Shown here: in pieces, positions 18,589 to 28,066 of the stretch
Numbering within the stretch: the first letter of the stretch is position 1
Layout: each line of letters begins with the position of its first letter
NCBI GenBank assembly: GCA_016709335.1
Contig: JADJNC010000017.1
Span: forward strand, 1-48,020
Reading direction: 5' to 3'
Source of the DNA: Candidatus Propionivibrio dominans
GTDB lineage: Bacteria > Pseudomonadota > Gammaproteobacteria > Burkholderiales > Rhodocyclaceae
DNA length: 48,020 nt
The notes under the pieces: generated by a model
The model's database searches: none
What the model was told of the DNA's origin: nothing
What the model saw: the letters and a program-made list of their open reading frames with translations, nothing else
Made by a program: the position numbers and the translations under genes

Positions 18589-19396
18589 TCAGAAATCACC
18601 AATCAACTGGGCAAAACGTTCCGGGTCATTGAGAAAGGGGGCATGCGCTGCGCCGGCAAAGCGTTCGAGATGCGCGTTCGGCAGTTGTTCTTTCAGCCAT
18701 TGCGCAGCAGCGAGCGGCATCAATGGATCGTTTTCGCCGTGGATCAGCAGTGTCGGCAGCGCGATGGCTGCGAGTTGTTGCCGCAGGTCGACATCGCGTA
18801 GCCAGCCGAGGCCCTGAACGAGCGTTGCCGCGTCCGGAAGTTTGCCGGCCGACAGGCCGAGCGCCAGGCTACGTGCATTTGCGCGGGCCTGGGTATCGCC
18901 TTGATTGAGCAGGGCGATAAAGCGTTTCAGGGTGGTGCCGGGATCTTCGCCGACCGCCGTTTCGAAAGCGTCCAGCAGCGCCGGGGTTTGCGCGTGCGGC
19001 CAGTCGTCGGCTTGTGTAAAGCGCGGCGTGCTTCCGACCAGGATCAGTCGCGAAAAATGGCCGGGACGCAGCACGGCGGCCTGCAGGGCAAGCTGGCTGC
19101 CAAGCGACCAGCCGCACAGGATGCAGCCTTCGGGCAGCGTGTCGGCCAGCGCTGCGGCGGTGTCGATGAAAGAAGGCGTGGCGCACGAAGGACAGGTTGG
19201 TGAGCGCATCAACTGACGAACTGCAGTCGGCCTCCCCGTAGCCTGGCAAGTCAAGCAGATGTACGCGGAAACGCTGCGCAAGATTCCCGATTACCGGCTG
19301 CCAGACGGCCTTGCCGATTCCCCAGCCGTGGATCAGGGCGAGGTCTCTTTCGTGGCCGCTGACGTGGCCAACCCGTTCGACGTTCAGCGTGCTCAT
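18589..19396 (-). pseudogene. bioH: Pimeloyl-ACP methyl ester carboxylesterase, one frameshift
   Basis: Read with a single frame change near 19175-19195, this is a complete BioH-type alpha/beta hydrolase. The N-terminus at ATG 19396 reads MSTLNVERVGHVSG, then LALIHGWGIGKAVWQPV and LLDLPGYGEADCSSS. After the shift come ILCGWSLGSQLALQAA (nucleophile Ser), LLIHGENDPLMP (Asp) and FAGAAHAPFLNDPE (His). BioH releases pimeloyl-ACP from its methyl ester, ending BioC-dependent synthesis. The ATG overlaps the bioF stop (ATGA) and the stop sits 1 nt before bioC. Removing one T from the TTT in CTTCTTTCATC restores the frame, so an error in a homopolymer is plausible and the gene may be intact in the organism. 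Confidence 0.85.
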
Positions 19397-20559
19397 GCCA
19401 GATCCCGCAGGGCGTCGATAAGCTGTGCCACCTGCTCGGCGCTGTGCGCCGCCGTCAGCGAAACCCGCAGCCGGGCGGTTCCCCTGGGGACAGTCGGTGG
19501 CCGGATGGCCGGCACCCACAGCCCGCGTTCGAAGAGCGCGTTGGCAACGCGCAGGGCTTCGTGGTTGTCGCCGATGATCACCGGCTGGATGGCTGTGGGT
19601 GAAGGCAGCAGTCGCCAGCGGGTGCCGGCCAGCCCGTCGCGCAGTTGTGCGGCAAGCTGCCATAGATGCGTACGGCGGGCGTCGCCGTTTTCGATCAGTT
19701 CAAGGCTGGCCGCCAGCGCGCAGGCCATGATCGGGCTCGATCCGGTGGTGAAAATATAGGTGCGGGCGCGTTGCAGCAGCCATTCGATGACCGCCTCGTG
19801 TGCCGCGACAAAGGCACCCGAGCCGCCAGCGGCCTTGCCCAGCGTGCCCATGTAAATAATACGCTGGGCCGCTGGAATGCCGAAATGCACCAGGCTGCCG
19901 CGACCCTGTGCGCCGAGCACGCCGAAACCATGCGCATCGTCGACCACCAGCCAGGCATCGAAGCGTTCGGCCAGTTGGTACAGTCCGGGCAGGGGCGCCA
20001 GATCGCCGTCCATGCTGAAAACGGCGTCAGTGAGGATCAGCTTGCGTCTGGCCGGGCTGGCCGCGAGCAGGCGTTCGAGTGCAGCCAGGTCGCCATGCGC
20101 ATAGCGCTGGCTGTCGGCACGCGCGAGCTGCACGGCATCGATCAGAGAGGCGTGGTTGAGCTTGTCGGCGAATATCGCATCGCCACGCCCGACGAGCGCC
20201 GGGACGATGCCGAGGTTGGCCATGTAGCCGGTGGAAAACATCAGGGCGCGCGGAAAGCCGCTAAAGGCCGCGAGCTTCTGTTCCAGCGCTTCGTGTGCGG
20301 TCTGATGGCCACTCACCAGATGCGAGGCGCCACTGCCGACGCCCCAGGTTCTGGCTGCGGCACAGGCCGCTACGATCAGCGCGGGTTCGTTGGCCAGCCC
20401 CAGATAGTCGTTGCTGCAAAAGCTGATCAGGTCGCGGCCATCGACGCGCGCCAGCGGGCCGCAGGGCGCATCGAGCGTGCGTCGGCGGCGCTTGAGGCCG
20501 TCAGCGGTCAATTGAGCCAGTTGAGCGGCAAGTTCTGCGTGAAGGATGGATTCAGTCAT
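19393..20559 (-). CDS. bioF: 8-amino-7-oxononanoate synthase
   Basis: The 388-residue protein is a fold-type I PLP enzyme of the alpha-oxoamine synthase family. It shows FCSNDYLGLANEP, GSGASHLVSGHQTAHEALEQ, the PLP Asp in VVDDAHGFGVLG, and the PLP lysine Lys242 in MGTLGKAAGG. BioF condenses pimeloyl-ACP with L-alanine to give 8-amino-7-oxononanoate. Its stop overlaps the start of bioH. It lies 73 bp behind bioA. Confidence 0.95.
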   Translation of the reverse strand: MTESILHAELAAQLAQLTADGLKRRRRTLDAPCGPLARVDGRDLISFCSNDYLGLANEPALIVAACAAARTWGVGSGASHLVSGHQTAHEALEQKLAAFSGFPRALMFSTGYMANLGIVPALVGRGDAIFADKLNHASLIDAVQLARADSQRYAHGDLAALERLLAASPARRKLILTDAVFSMDGDLAPLPGLYQLAERFDAWLVVDDAHGFGVLGAQGRGSLVHFGIPAAQRIIYMGTLGKAAGGSGAFVAAHEAVIEWLLQRARTYIFTTGSSPIMACALAASLELIENGDARRTHLWQLAAQLRDGLAGTRWRLLPSPTAIQPVIIGDNHEALRVANALFERGLWVPAIRPPTVPRGTARLRVSLTAAHSAEQVAQLIDALRDLA

Positions 20560-20632
20560 CGATGGGTTGTGGGTAGGGAAGATATCAGGTTTTCAAATCA
20601 GCCAAAAGGCAGTGATCGGTTCTGCTTCGAGA

Positions 20633-22042
20633 TCACCGGGGCTGCGCCAGGGCTTCCGCCAGCGCACCAGATGTGGCCTGGCCGAGCTGGATGATTTCTT
20701 CATCACTGACGATGTACGGCGGCATCAGGTAAACGGTGTTGCCGATCGGGCGGATCAGGGCTTCGCGCGCAAGTGCCGCCCGGTAAAAACGGCGAGAGAA
20801 ATTCGGGTCATCGGTTTCAACATCGAAGGCGAGGATCATCCCGCGCTGACGCAGGTGTTTGACCTGCGGGTGCTGGCCGAGTGGTGCCAGTGCGGCGGCA
20901 AGCTTTTCGGCGCGCACCTGGTTGGCTTCCAGCACCTTGTCGTCAGCAAAGATGTCGAGCGTCGCCAGCGCAGCGCGGCAGGCGAGCGCGTTGCCGGTGT
21001 AGGAGTGCGAATGCAGGAAGCCGCGCGCCGTGGCGTCTTCATAAAACGCGCCATAGACCGCATCGGTGGTGAGCACGATGGACAGCGGCAGGTAACCCCC
21101 GGAGATGCCTTTCGAGAGGCACAGGAAATCCGGCTTGATCCCGGCCTGCTCATGCGCGAAGAAGGTACCGGTACGGCCGCAGCCGACGGCGATCTCGTCG
21201 CAAATCAGGTGCACCTCGAAGCGATCGCAGAGCGCACGGGCTCGACGCAGGTAGTCCGGGTCGTACATGGCCATGCCGCCGGCGCACTGGATCAGCGGCT
21301 CGACGATCAGTGCGGCGATGCTTTCGTGATGTGTTTCGAGATGCGATTCAAGCGCTGCAGCGGCGCGGCGTGCGACATCGAGGGCCGACTCGCCGGCTTC
21401 GGCGCGGCGGGCGTCGGGCGATGGCACGGTAGCGGCCGTGCGGATCAGCGGCGCGTAGGCGTCCCTGAAAATCGCCACGTCGGTCACCGCCAGCGCACCG
21501 ACCGTCTCGCCGTGATAGCTGCCTTCGAGGCAGAGAAAATCCTGTTTACTGCTGCGCCCACGGTTGCGCCACGAGTGGAAGGACATCTTGAGTGCAATCT
21601 CGGTCGCCGAGGCACCGTCGGAGGCGTAGAAGCAATGACCCAGTCTTGGACCCGATCCGCCGCCGGTCAGTGCTGCCAGGCGTTCCGACAGTTCGACCAC
21701 CGGCCGGTGCGTGAAGCCGGCCAGGATGACGTGTTCCAGTTCTTCGAGCTGATCGCGCAGCGCCGCGTTGATGCGCGGGTTGCAGTGGCCGAACAGATTG
21801 ACCCACCACGAGCTGATGCCGTCGAGATAGCGCCTGCCATCGAAATCGTAGAGCCAGACGCCCTTTGCCCGGGCGATCGGTATCAGCGGCAGCGAACCCT
21901 CCCCCTGGCTGGTGTGCTGCTTCATCTGCGTGCACGGGTGCCAGACAGCGTTGAGGCTGCGTTGCAGGAGGTCGGTGTTGCTTGTTTGAGTAGTCAATGA
22001 AGTAAGAATCTGAGTAAATGACTCGCCGGTCGGGGTTTTCAC
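20633..22042 (-). CDS. bioA: Adenosylmethionine-8-amino-7-oxononanoate aminotransferase
   Basis: The 469-residue class III PLP aminotransferase carries AVWHPCTQMKQH, the BioA-specific GISSWWVNLFGHCNP, DGASATEIALKMS, LICDEIAVGCGRTGTFFAHE and the PLP Lys311 in CLSKGISGGYLP. It transfers the amino group of SAM to 8-amino-7-oxononanoate. The frame opens at GTG 22042, 39 bp after the DUF2863 gene. Most BioA proteins begin about 25 residues further in, so the true start may be downstream. No obvious BirA operator was seen upstream. Conserved order bioA-F-H-C-D supports the call. Confidence 0.94.
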   Translation of the reverse strand: MKTPTGESFTQILTSLTTQTSNTDLLQRSLNAVWHPCTQMKQHTSQGEGSLPLIPIARAKGVWLYDFDGRRYLDGISSWWVNLFGHCNPRINAALRDQLEELEHVILAGFTHRPVVELSERLAALTGGGSGPRLGHCFYASDGASATEIALKMSFHSWRNRGRSSKQDFLCLEGSYHGETVGALAVTDVAIFRDAYAPLIRTAATVPSPDARRAEAGESALDVARRAAAALESHLETHHESIAALIVEPLIQCAGGMAMYDPDYLRRARALCDRFEVHLICDEIAVGCGRTGTFFAHEQAGIKPDFLCLSKGISGGYLPLSIVLTTDAVYGAFYEDATARGFLHSHSYTGNALACRAALATLDIFADDKVLEANQVRAEKLAAALAPLGQHPQVKHLRQRGMILAFDVETDDPNFSRRFYRAALAREALIRPIGNTVYLMPPYIVSDEEIIQLGQATSGALAEALAQPR

Positions 22043-22081
22043 CTGAGGAAATCCCCCCGGCGGACGCCAAGCTTTGCCCGA

Positions 22082-23257
22082 TCAGTGCAGGGTCTGCGAG
22101 GGCGCGTTGTTCTGCTCCGGCATTTCGGCGTGCACCGAATCGCCTTCGATGTTCGGGTAAAGCGGTGCGCCGCAGTCGTCGCAGAACTCATAGGGGAACT
22201 GCTGACCGTGCACCAGGATTTCCTTGATTCCGGATTCGCGCAGCAGGCTTTCAATCTCGCCGACCACGTCGCTTGTTTCATCTTCGGCACCGAGCAGGGG
22301 CCAGATGACGCCGTGAAATACAGTATTGCCGTCACGCGGCCCGAAAGCGATACGGTATTCTTCCAGCCGCTTGTCGTGAAAGCCGCCGATGACGGCACGC
22401 AGCGCCTCGGCCGGCTGGCCCAGGGTGGTCTGCAGAAAAGCCACCGAGGCGTGCAGCGAGTAGGGGCGTGAGGCCATGTCGGCGGTGCGGCAGGCGGCGT
22501 GATAGGAATCGGCGAGCAGCGTCTGGAATGCGCAGCCGGTGAGCAGGGGCTCAAGGCAGGGCCCGCCCTGTTTGACCCATTCCTTGAGCGCCGTTTCGCG
22601 CGTGCAGCTTTTCGACTCATTCCAGCGGAACAGCGGCATGCCGCGGGAACGGCAATGGCACCGATCAGATAGCGCGTGTCGGAAAGGAACTGGTTGGTTT
22701 CAGGCAGCGTGGTCACGTCGAGTTTCAAGGCATTGTTGCACAGCGCCGCGCTCCCCAGATCGCGCATCAACTGCCAGGTATCGACAAAGCTGCGCGGCAA
22801 CTGGTCCGGGCTGTACAGGTAATCCGCCAGGGCCATCTGGGCGCTAGCAGAAAAAACGTGTGCGCCGAGATGAACCTTGAGCGTTTGCAGCGTGCTCCTG
22901 GGGATCGTTCCGGCCGGGATCGAAAAGCGTGACCAGGCGAGTACGGGCACATTGAACAGCAGGATGTCGTACTCGTTACCCTGATGCGAGAGCAGGCAGG
23001 ATTCGGCGCGCGACCTCGATGAGGTCGGCAAGGCTGTCGTGCGCCACGGCGTGCGAGTCGAAGAGGCGGTCCAGCGAAGCATTCAGGTCTTCCTCGGCGC
23101 CGTCTTGCAGCAGCTTATCGACGAGCTCCGAGAGCTGCCTTTCCCAGAACCCATCCTCCAGCTTGCCACCGGACTCGGCAAGGCCGGTCGCCAGTCGGCC
23201 CAGTTCGGTGGCGTCGGCCGAGATGCGCTTGCGCGAGGAGAGACGGTTACGTTTCAT
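22082..23257 (-). pseudogene. DUF2863 family protein, two frameshifts
   Basis: The coding sequence is continuous from MKRNRLSSRKRISADATELG (ATG 23257) to a C-terminus at 22082, but in three frames. The parts are an N-terminal helical region (LARLATGLAESGGK-like), a middle (NEYDILLFNVPVLAWSRFSI, QMALADYLYSPDQLP), and a C-terminal part (LFRWNESKSC, YEFCDDCGAPLYPN). Breaks are near 23000, in a GCGCGC run, and near 22645, where one extra C (CCC to CCCC) restores the frame as AVPRGMPLFRW. DUF2863 is largely a betaproteobacterial family of about 400 residues with unknown function. It lies just upstream of bioA. Probably intact in the organism if the indels are read errors. Confidence 0.75.
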
Positions 23258-23425
23258 TATGAGGAACCTGCGGGGCGAGACAATCGGCTATTGTACCAAG
23301 ACGACGAGTGGCGTTGCTTGCTTGATCGTATCTGGCCGCATTTTGAACGAGGCTGACCAAGGGTTTCCCCGGTGAATCCATGTTTCCAGGTGCATTGCTG
23401 GTTCGCTTTCCCCCTGGTGCGGCGT

Positions 23426-25414
23426 TTAATCCTCTTTCTTCGGCGGCAGGAAAAAATCTCTCGGGTGCTGTTTCAGATGGCGCAGGATGGCGCCGGCGAT
23501 CATTCGCCACGGTATTTCCGAAACTTGCCTGGCACGCAAAGCGACGTCGAGCGCCAAAGTAAAACTGACACTCAGGTTGACAAAGCCAATGGCGGCAACG
23601 CCAAGCGCAGCCCATAGCAGCATCCAGTAATCCGGTGAGAAGTCTAGACCGACAAAGGCGATGCCGACGAAGGCGGATGAGAACGCGACGTGGCGGATGT
23701 CGATGGGGAGGCCGAAAAGAACGCCGAAGATGGAGGTGCCACCGAGCAGGAAGCCAAATATCATGTTGCCGGACAAGGCGCCGAGATTGTCGCCGACATA
23801 GGCCGAAACGCGTTGCATGCGCGATTCGCCGAACACTCGTTTTGGCCATTCGAGTTGCAGGATACGCTCGGGGATGCGGTTGTAGGCCGAAAAATTGTCG
23901 TAGTAACCGTTGATCAGGCCGGCGAGGAACAAGCAGACGCCGGCGATGGCGGCGTAGACTACGGCGCCGCTGTAGATCAGGCTTTGCTCCTCAAGCAGAA
24001 GGACGGCTTTCCCGTGGCTGACAAAGTGCTCGCCAGTGAGGCTGAAGACGGAATAGGCAATCAACCCGGCGAGTGGGATGGCGACGACGATGTTGCCGAG
24101 AATGGCGACGGTCTGGCTGCGCAAGGTGCGTGCAATCAGGCCGGTCAGAACCTCGATGTCGCGCAGTTTCCCGCCGCTCTGGCTGATGCTGGCGGCAATG
24201 GCATTGGCCGTCATCGCCGGTTGCTTGGTGGCCACAGTGCCATGCACGATGTGGATCAGGCAGAAACCCAGCCCGTAATTGAGGCAATAGGCAAGGGCGC
24301 CGGTGAGTGGGGGCATGTCGGCTTTGGCCAGCAGGATCTTGAAGCAGGCCATGAACGCAATGATGAGGCCGCCAATGGCCGCCGAGCGCGCCATTACGCC
24401 ATATTCGTTGCGTGTTGCGGTGATGTAGTGTTCGCCGTGGGCGCTGGCGTTGTCGGTGACGCGCAGGGCGATCATGTCTGTGTTGCGGCGCCAGTGCTGG
24501 CGCAGGTTATTACGTTGACACTCATCCTGAATCAGTTGGGTAAACAGACGAACGATGGGCGGGTATGCCGATTGTCCGTCGGGGTCCTGGCGCAGCCTGT
24601 CGAGAATGTCGAGCAATTGCTCGCTGCGCCGGATCAGTTGTTGCAAGCGTTTCAAATGATAGGTGAGGCGGATACTGGTGCCTTCCCGGGCCGCACGCTT
24701 GCGTATCCTTTCCATGACTTGCAGGCATTGGTCGAGCAGTACGCGCAGGTGCTTGTCGTCGCTGATGGCGGCGTCCGGCTGGCGCCAGGCGCCGTGATAG
24801 GCGTCGATATAGGCGATCAACTCTTCGTTTTGTGTGACAAAGGGCGATTCGTGGTTTTCGAGTGCGCGGTCGAGTCGAAGCAGTGCGGGCTCCATGCCGA
24901 AAGCAGCGATCCAGAAGGAAATAACGCGCAGCGACCGGAGGATTTCGGTAATCGAACGTGGTATTTCAGGCGAGGCAGAACTCTCTTCGAAATGCAGTGC
25001 TTCGTCGAGTTCCAGCCAGGCCTGTTCGCCGACGCCGCTCACCCAGCGACCGTCGCTCGATTGATGAAATACCTTGCGCAACACCGTGCGCAAAAGATCA
25101 TCGTCAATGACTTCGGGAAGAATGGTGTGCCCGATGCGGCGGATGCCTTCAGACAGAAAGCTGGTATTGGGCAGGATGCCGGTCGTGGTGTAAAGCGCCG
25201 AGTGGCGATGGGTCTGACTCAGTTCGACGAGTTTCTCGCGCACGGCCTGACGCAACTCAGGGTGCAGGTCAAGGATGTGGCAGAGCGCGTGCAGGTTACG
25301 TTTTGCCGTTTCAAAGTCGGTGGCCCGGCGCGGCCTGATTTCATCGATCAGCCGGGCGAACAAATCCGTCGGATCGGCATCCGGGGCTGTAAAGCGGACT
25401 AGCAGTTCTTCCAT
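23426..25414 (-). CDS. Gcr-type 'site-specific recombinase' family membrane protein
   Basis: The 662-residue protein begins [30 protein letters not shown]. The N-terminal half is helical and soluble ([42 protein letters not shown]). The C-terminal half has six or more membrane segments ([72 protein letters not shown]). This matches the family annotated 'site-specific recombinase' after a gonococcal gene (Gcr). The membrane architecture argues against a DNA recombinase, and no recombinase catalytic motif is seen. The ATG at 25414 is preferred over upstream in-frame starts, which would run into the yaaA promoter region and gene. Function unknown. Confidence 0.8.
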   Translation of the reverse strand: MEELLVRFTAPDADPTDLFARLIDEIRPRRATDFETAKRNLHALCHILDLHPELRQAVREKLVELSQTHRHSALYTTTGILPNTSFLSEGIRRIGHTILPEVIDDDLLRTVLRKVFHQSSDGRWVSGVGEQAWLELDEALHFEESSASPEIPRSITEILRSLRVISFWIAAFGMEPALLRLDRALENHESPFVTQNEELIAYIDAYHGAWRQPDAAISDDKHLRVLLDQCLQVMERIRKRAAREGTSIRLTYHLKRLQQLIRRSEQLLDILDRLRQDPDGQSAYPPIVRLFTQLIQDECQRNNLRQHWRRNTDMIALRVTDNASAHGEHYITATRNEYGVMARSAAIGGLIIAFMACFKILLAKADMPPLTGALAYCLNYGLGFCLIHIVHGTVATKQPAMTANAIAASISQSGGKLRDIEVLTGLIARTLRSQTVAILGNIVVAIPLAGLIAYSVFSLTGEHFVSHGKAVLLLEEQSLIYSGAVVYAAIAGVCLFLAGLINGYYDNFSAYNRIPERILQLEWPKRVFGESRMQRVSAYVGDNLGALSGNMIFGFLLGGTSIFGVLFGLPIDIRHVAFSSAFVGIAFVGLDFSPDYWMLLWAALGVAAIGFVNLSVSFTLALDVALRARQVSEIPWRMIAGAILRHLKQHPRDFFLPPKKED

Positions 25415-25501
25415 TGTGTTTATGTTTCCAGTAACGGTAAGCGGGGTGGCAGAGTCGGGTACAATCCTACAAAAAATTGTGCCGGAATTTTTTCGGCCAG
25501 G

Positions 25502-26305
25502 ATGAAAACAGTGCTCATTGTACTTTCCCCCGCCAAATCCCTTGACTTCGAGACGCCACCGACGCTGGCCGACGCGACGCAGCCGCTGTTTCTCGATCAA
25601 TCGCAATTGCTGATCAAACGTTTGCGCAAGCTGTCGCCGCGTGCGCTTGGCAAACTGATGGGCATCAGCGATCAGCTCGCGGCACTTAACGCCACACGTT
25701 ATGCCGACTGGGCAACGCCCTTCACGCCGGAAAACGCCAAACAGGCAGTACTGGCCTTCAACGGCAATGTCTATGAAGGACTCGATGCCGCAACGCTTGC
25801 GCCAGCCGACCTGCGCTTCGCGCAGGGTCATCTGCGAATCCTCTCCGGGCTGTACGGCGTGCTGCGCCCGCTCGATCTGATGCAGGCCTATCGCCTGGAG
25901 ATGGGTACCTCCCTGGCCAACCCGCGCGGCAAGGATCTTTACGCCTTCTGGGGCGATCGCATTGTCGATGCGCTGAATGCGGCGCTGCTTGAGGTCAAGG
26001 CTGCGGCGCTGGTCAATCTGGCTTCGGAGGAATACTTCAAGTCGGTGAAGTCGAAAAAACTTGCCGTGCCGGTGATCCAGCCGGTATTCGAGGACTGGAG
26101 CGGGAGTGCAGGAGCGGGGCAATTCAAGGTCGTCAGCTTCTACGCCAAGCGCGCGCGCGGACTGATGGCGCGTTTTGCACTGGTCAAGCGAATCACGGTA
26201 CCGGAAAAGTTGAAGAAGTTTTCGGCCGAGGGGTATGCCTTTGCCGCAGAGGCATCGACTGCGACGCGCTGGGTATTCCGTCGCCGGTCAAACCAGGAAG
26301 GGTAG
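25502..26305 (+). CDS. yaaA: Peroxide stress protein YaaA (DUF328)
   Basis: The 267-residue protein begins [20 protein letters not shown] and contains [58 protein letters not shown] and [11 protein letters not shown], all diagnostic of YaaA. E. coli YaaA limits free iron and oxidative DNA damage under peroxide stress and binds DNA. The gene is divergent from the Gcr-type gene (87 bp between starts). Its 3' end (26275-26296) is repeated in diverged form at 26402-26423. Confidence 0.95.
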   Translation: MKTVLIVLSPAKSLDFETPPTLADATQPLFLDQSQLLIKRLRKLSPRALGKLMGISDQLAALNATRYADWATPFTPENAKQAVLAFNGNVYEGLDAATLAPADLRFAQGHLRILSGLYGVLRPLDLMQAYRLEMGTSLANPRGKDLYAFWGDRIVDALNAALLEVKAAALVNLASEEYFKSVKSKKLAVPVIQPVFEDWSGSAGAGQFKVVSFYAKRARGLMARFALVKRITVPEKLKKFSAEGYAFAAEASTATRWVFRRRSNQEG

Positions 26306-26396
26306 CGAGTAGGTCGGGTTAGCGATAGCGTAACCCGACTGAACTCCCGGCCTGAAACGTCGGGTTACGGCCTGGCGGCCTAACCCGACCTACTCG
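26306..26396. repeat. REP-like palindrome with 16-bp perfect arms
   Basis: CGAGTAGGTCGGGTTA (26306-26321) and its perfect reverse complement (26381-26396) bracket inner GTAACCCGAC and GTCGGGTTAC units. It begins on the base after the yaaA stop codon. Similar GTAGGTCGGGTTAGCG palindromes are scattered intergenically in many proteobacteria (general knowledge). It may also act as a terminator for yaaA. Confidence 0.75.
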
Positions 26397-26401
26397 ATGT
26401 G

Positions 26402-26423
26402 ATTTCATCGCCAGTCAAACCAG
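26402..26423 (+). repeat. Second, diverged copy of the yaaA 3' end
   Basis: ATTTCATCGCCAGTCAAACCAG matches 19 of 22 bases of yaaA codons at 26275-26296 (ATTCCGTCGCCGGTCAAACCAG); all three differences are transitions. It lies 105 bp beyond the yaaA stop, past the REP-like palindrome, and overlaps the last codons of the PIN gene on the other strand. Confidence 0.55.
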
Positions 26424-26858
26424 ACCAAGCAGGTGGCCGGCAGATTCAGCCGTCAGAATGGTGAACGGTGGCGGTTTGTGCCGGTGGCGGGCGAGTTTGA
26501 GCAGCAGCTTGTCGCGCGTTATCAGCAGATCGGCCTGGCAGCGAGCGGCAAGAATCAGGAACTTCTGATCATCCTCGTCACGACAGCGCGGCAGCAGGTA
26601 GTTTTCCTCTCCGCTGGCGTCGCATGGCGTGGCAAAACTCCGGTAGCTCTGCATCAGGACATTGCGCGCTTCGAAATCGAGCCCGAACTCCGGGTAGGCG
26701 CTGACCCGTTCCAGTTCGGCCAGGCATTCCGTCGCTGTAAAACATAGTATTCGTCCCTGGTTGATGGCCATTCGTAGTGGCTGGGTATGGTGGTTGCCGA
26801 AGTGCAACATGTCCATCACGATGTTGGTATCAAGCACGAGGCGGGTTGGCAAGGGCAT
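26415..26858 (-). CDS. PIN-domain putative toxin (COG1569-like)
   Basis: The 147-residue protein begins MPLPTRLVLDTNIVMDML, the first PIN acidic motif. It continues with LCFTATECLAELERV, LLPRCRDEDDQKFLILAARC (central acids) and ADLLITRDKLLLKLA (the late acidic motif). This pattern belongs to the 'putative toxin, PIN family' group; such proteins are metal-dependent ribonucleases in TA modules. No antitoxin is directly adjacent; the nearest candidates are beyond 27061. ATG 26858 is preferred because the longer frame uses codons from the oxidoreductase tail copy. The gene lies exactly between diverged copies of the yaaA and FAD-oxidoreductase 3' ends. Confidence 0.8.
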   Translation of the reverse strand: MPLPTRLVLDTNIVMDMLHFGNHHTQPLRMAINQGRILCFTATECLAELERVSAYPEFGLDFEARNVLMQSYRSFATPCDASGEENYLLPRCRDEDDQKFLILAARCQADLLITRDKLLLKLARHRHKPPPFTILTAESAGHLLGLV

Positions 26859-26866
26859 GGAGTCAA

Positions 26867-26908
26867 TCGAGCCGGAGTTTTTCAGCGACACTTTCGGCGA
26901 TGGCCAGA
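26867..26908 (-). repeat. Second, diverged copy of the FAD-oxidoreductase 3' end
   Basis: These 42 bases match 39 of 42 with the last codons of the oxidoreductase gene at 28147-28188. Read on the minus strand the copy encodes [14 protein letters not shown] followed by a stop (26863-26865), against [14 protein letters not shown] in the intact gene. The frame and orientation are the same, so this is a true homologous tail, not chance similarity. Confidence 0.7.
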
Positions 26909-26977
26909 ATGCCGATAAGGGGCCGTAGTCGAATTGAGTTGATAAGGGTCGCGCTTGCGGCTCTTCTCGCCTCTGAC

Positions 26978-27058
26978 TCAGCCGATGACTTGGGCGATGG
27001 TTTCGTGCGAGGTGTGCAGATATGGCACCAACACCACTTCACCGAAGGAATGGGCCAT
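26978..27058 (-). pseudogene. MazF/PemK-type toxin remnant (N-terminus only)
   Basis: Right after the antitoxin stop, ATG 27058 opens a 26-residue frame, MAHSFGEVVLVPYLHTSHET. The FGEVVLVP core is the start of MazF/PemK endoribonucleases (usually FGDVVLVPFPFTD, ~110 residues). The sequence loses family resemblance after about 14 residues and ends at a stop. The rest of the toxin is gone, apparently lost at the junction with the oxidoreductase tail copy. Confidence 0.5.
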
Positions 27059-27060
27059 TG

Positions 27061-27261
27061 TCACATCCGATCGTAAGCGGCGTCTTCGTCGTTGTTCCAC
27101 ACCGCCGCGAAACTCGCCTCAGCGACCTTGGCAGCGGCCTGGGTCAGGCGCTGCTCATCCTCGCGCGTACGCAGGAAATCGACGAAGTCCTCGACCTCCG
27201 CCAGACGTTGCGGCGGCAGTTGTCTTATCTTCGCGATCAAACCCTGTTCAGTAGCGCTCAT
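27061..27261 (-). CDS. Antitoxin-like protein of a MazEF/PemIK-type module
   Basis: The 66-residue protein reads MSATEQGLIAKIRQLPPQRL, then EVEDFVDFLRTRED and a C-terminal ASFAAVWNNDEDAAYDRM. The first part resembles DUF2281-like antitoxins; the VWNNDEDAAYD tail is common in antitoxins encoded just ahead of PemK-like toxins. A GAGGAG site precedes ATG 27261. The partner gene is reduced to its first codons, so this is an orphan antitoxin if it is expressed at all. Confidence 0.65.
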   Translation of the reverse strand: MSATEQGLIAKIRQLPPQRLAEVEDFVDFLRTREDEQRLTQAAAKVAEASFAAVWNNDEDAAYDRM

Positions 27262-27383
27262 CGCTCTTGCTCCTCTCGTTTAGCCATGCGCTCCATTGCA
27301 ATGGTCTGGCGCATGCCTGAATCCCTGTTTTACGAAACGCGATTGACAATATCACGACACCTCATACCACGCAAAACAAGTTA

Positions 27384-27848
27384 CTATGACCCGCGACCGT
27401 GCTCGGCTTCCCAGCCTTTGCAGGCAAGCGCGATATAGCGAGGCACCGGTCGTGCTCCGGTGCCATAGGCACTCATGGTTCTGATCGTCATGCCAAGTGC
27501 TTCGGCTGCCTGATTGAGCGTCAGTCCATGGCGCGCACGCCACTGGGCGAAGATTCGCGTGTTTTCGTCGGGAGCGTTTTGCGCCTGGGCGTCGAGCCAG
27601 AGCGTGTCGGCACCGATCTGGATGTCGAGGGCCGGCCACTCCACAGCCCAACCCTCGCCATCCGTCAATGTAGCCCCGGCAAAAGCCCTGGCATTGCGTA
27701 GAGGAGCTAACCCAGGCGATTCGTCGAAGAGCGGCGTGAAATCAACAGTGAAGACGCTACCGTCGGCAAAGGTCAGCCGCAGGCGGAATTTTGCCAAAGC
27801 GCTTACCGAACTAAGACGGGGTCGTTTCATGGATGCCATTTTTGCCAT
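27384..27848 (-). CDS. DUF2442 protein with C-terminal helix-turn-helix
   Basis: The 154-residue protein has a DUF2442 domain (LRLTFADGSVFTVDFTPLFDESPGL ... WAVEWPALDIQIGADTLW, ~20-90) fused to a short Xre-like HTH (GLTLNQAAEALGMTIRTMSAY, ~110-130). DUF2442/DUF4160 pairs recur as small mobile two-gene units widely suspected to be TA modules; the HTH suggests this partner binds the operon's own promoter. An inner start (MKRPRLSS) is also possible. It overlaps the DUF4160 gene by 22 nt, indicating coupled translation. Confidence 0.8.
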   Translation of the reverse strand: MAKMASMKRPRLSSVSALAKFRLRLTFADGSVFTVDFTPLFDESPGLAPLRNARAFAGATLTDGEGWAVEWPALDIQIGADTLWLDAQAQNAPDENTRIFAQWRARHGLTLNQAAEALGMTIRTMSAYGTGARPVPRYIALACKGWEAEHGRGS

Positions 27849-28057
27849 TCCTCCATCAACTCGTTAAGGTGCTCGGATACCCAGGTTAGCACCTCCTCAC
27901 GAAGGCCTCGTGGCCATTCGCCCTGCGTGACCAAGGTCGCCAAATCAATAATGACGTCAAAGCCGCCGCCAGTCAGATGAACATGCGCTGGCCCGTGATC
28001 ACGTTCGCGAAGTTCCAAGCGGTACTTGTTGTTGCGAAATCGCTGCTTCGACGTCAT
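27827..28057 (-). CDS. DUF4160 domain protein
   Basis: The 76-residue protein has the DUF4160 core: YRLELRERDHGPAHVHLTGGGFDVIIDL (His-x-His of PAHVH) and a C-terminal helix VLTWVSEHLNELMEEWQ. It is the first gene of a two-gene unit with the DUF2442-HTH gene. No Shine-Dalgarno sequence precedes ATG 28057, and the candidate -10 box lies only 9 nt upstream, so the transcript may be leaderless. Function unproven; a toxin or toxin-like role is inference from pairing. Confidence 0.8.
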   Translation of the reverse strand: MTSKQRFRNNKYRLELRERDHGPAHVHLTGGGFDVIIDLATLVTQGEWPRGLREEVLTWVSEHLNELMEEWQKWHP

Positions 28058-28066
28058 CTGGGTACA

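Noticed and set aside
20546..22000. A 484-residue plus-strand open frame opposite bioA
   Set aside because: Antisense shadow of bioA; the sequence is rich in Arg, Gly and Ala with no motif.
22043..22081. BirA operator ahead of bioA
   Set aside because: No extended palindrome resembling the bio operator; the gap is only 39 bp.
23690..25402. A 570-residue open frame on the plus strand
   Set aside because: It is antisense to the Gcr-type membrane protein gene, which has clear membrane segments and family motifs. Long antisense frames are common in high-GC DNA.
23426..25414. 'Site-specific recombinase' as a mobile-element integrase
   Set aside because: The protein is a multi-span membrane protein with no tyrosine- or serine-recombinase catalytic motif. 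The family name is historical, and it cannot explain the tail duplications.
26859..26891. An 11-residue N-terminal extension of the PIN toxin
   Set aside because: These codons belong to the oxidoreductase tail copy in another frame; the family starts at the later ATG.
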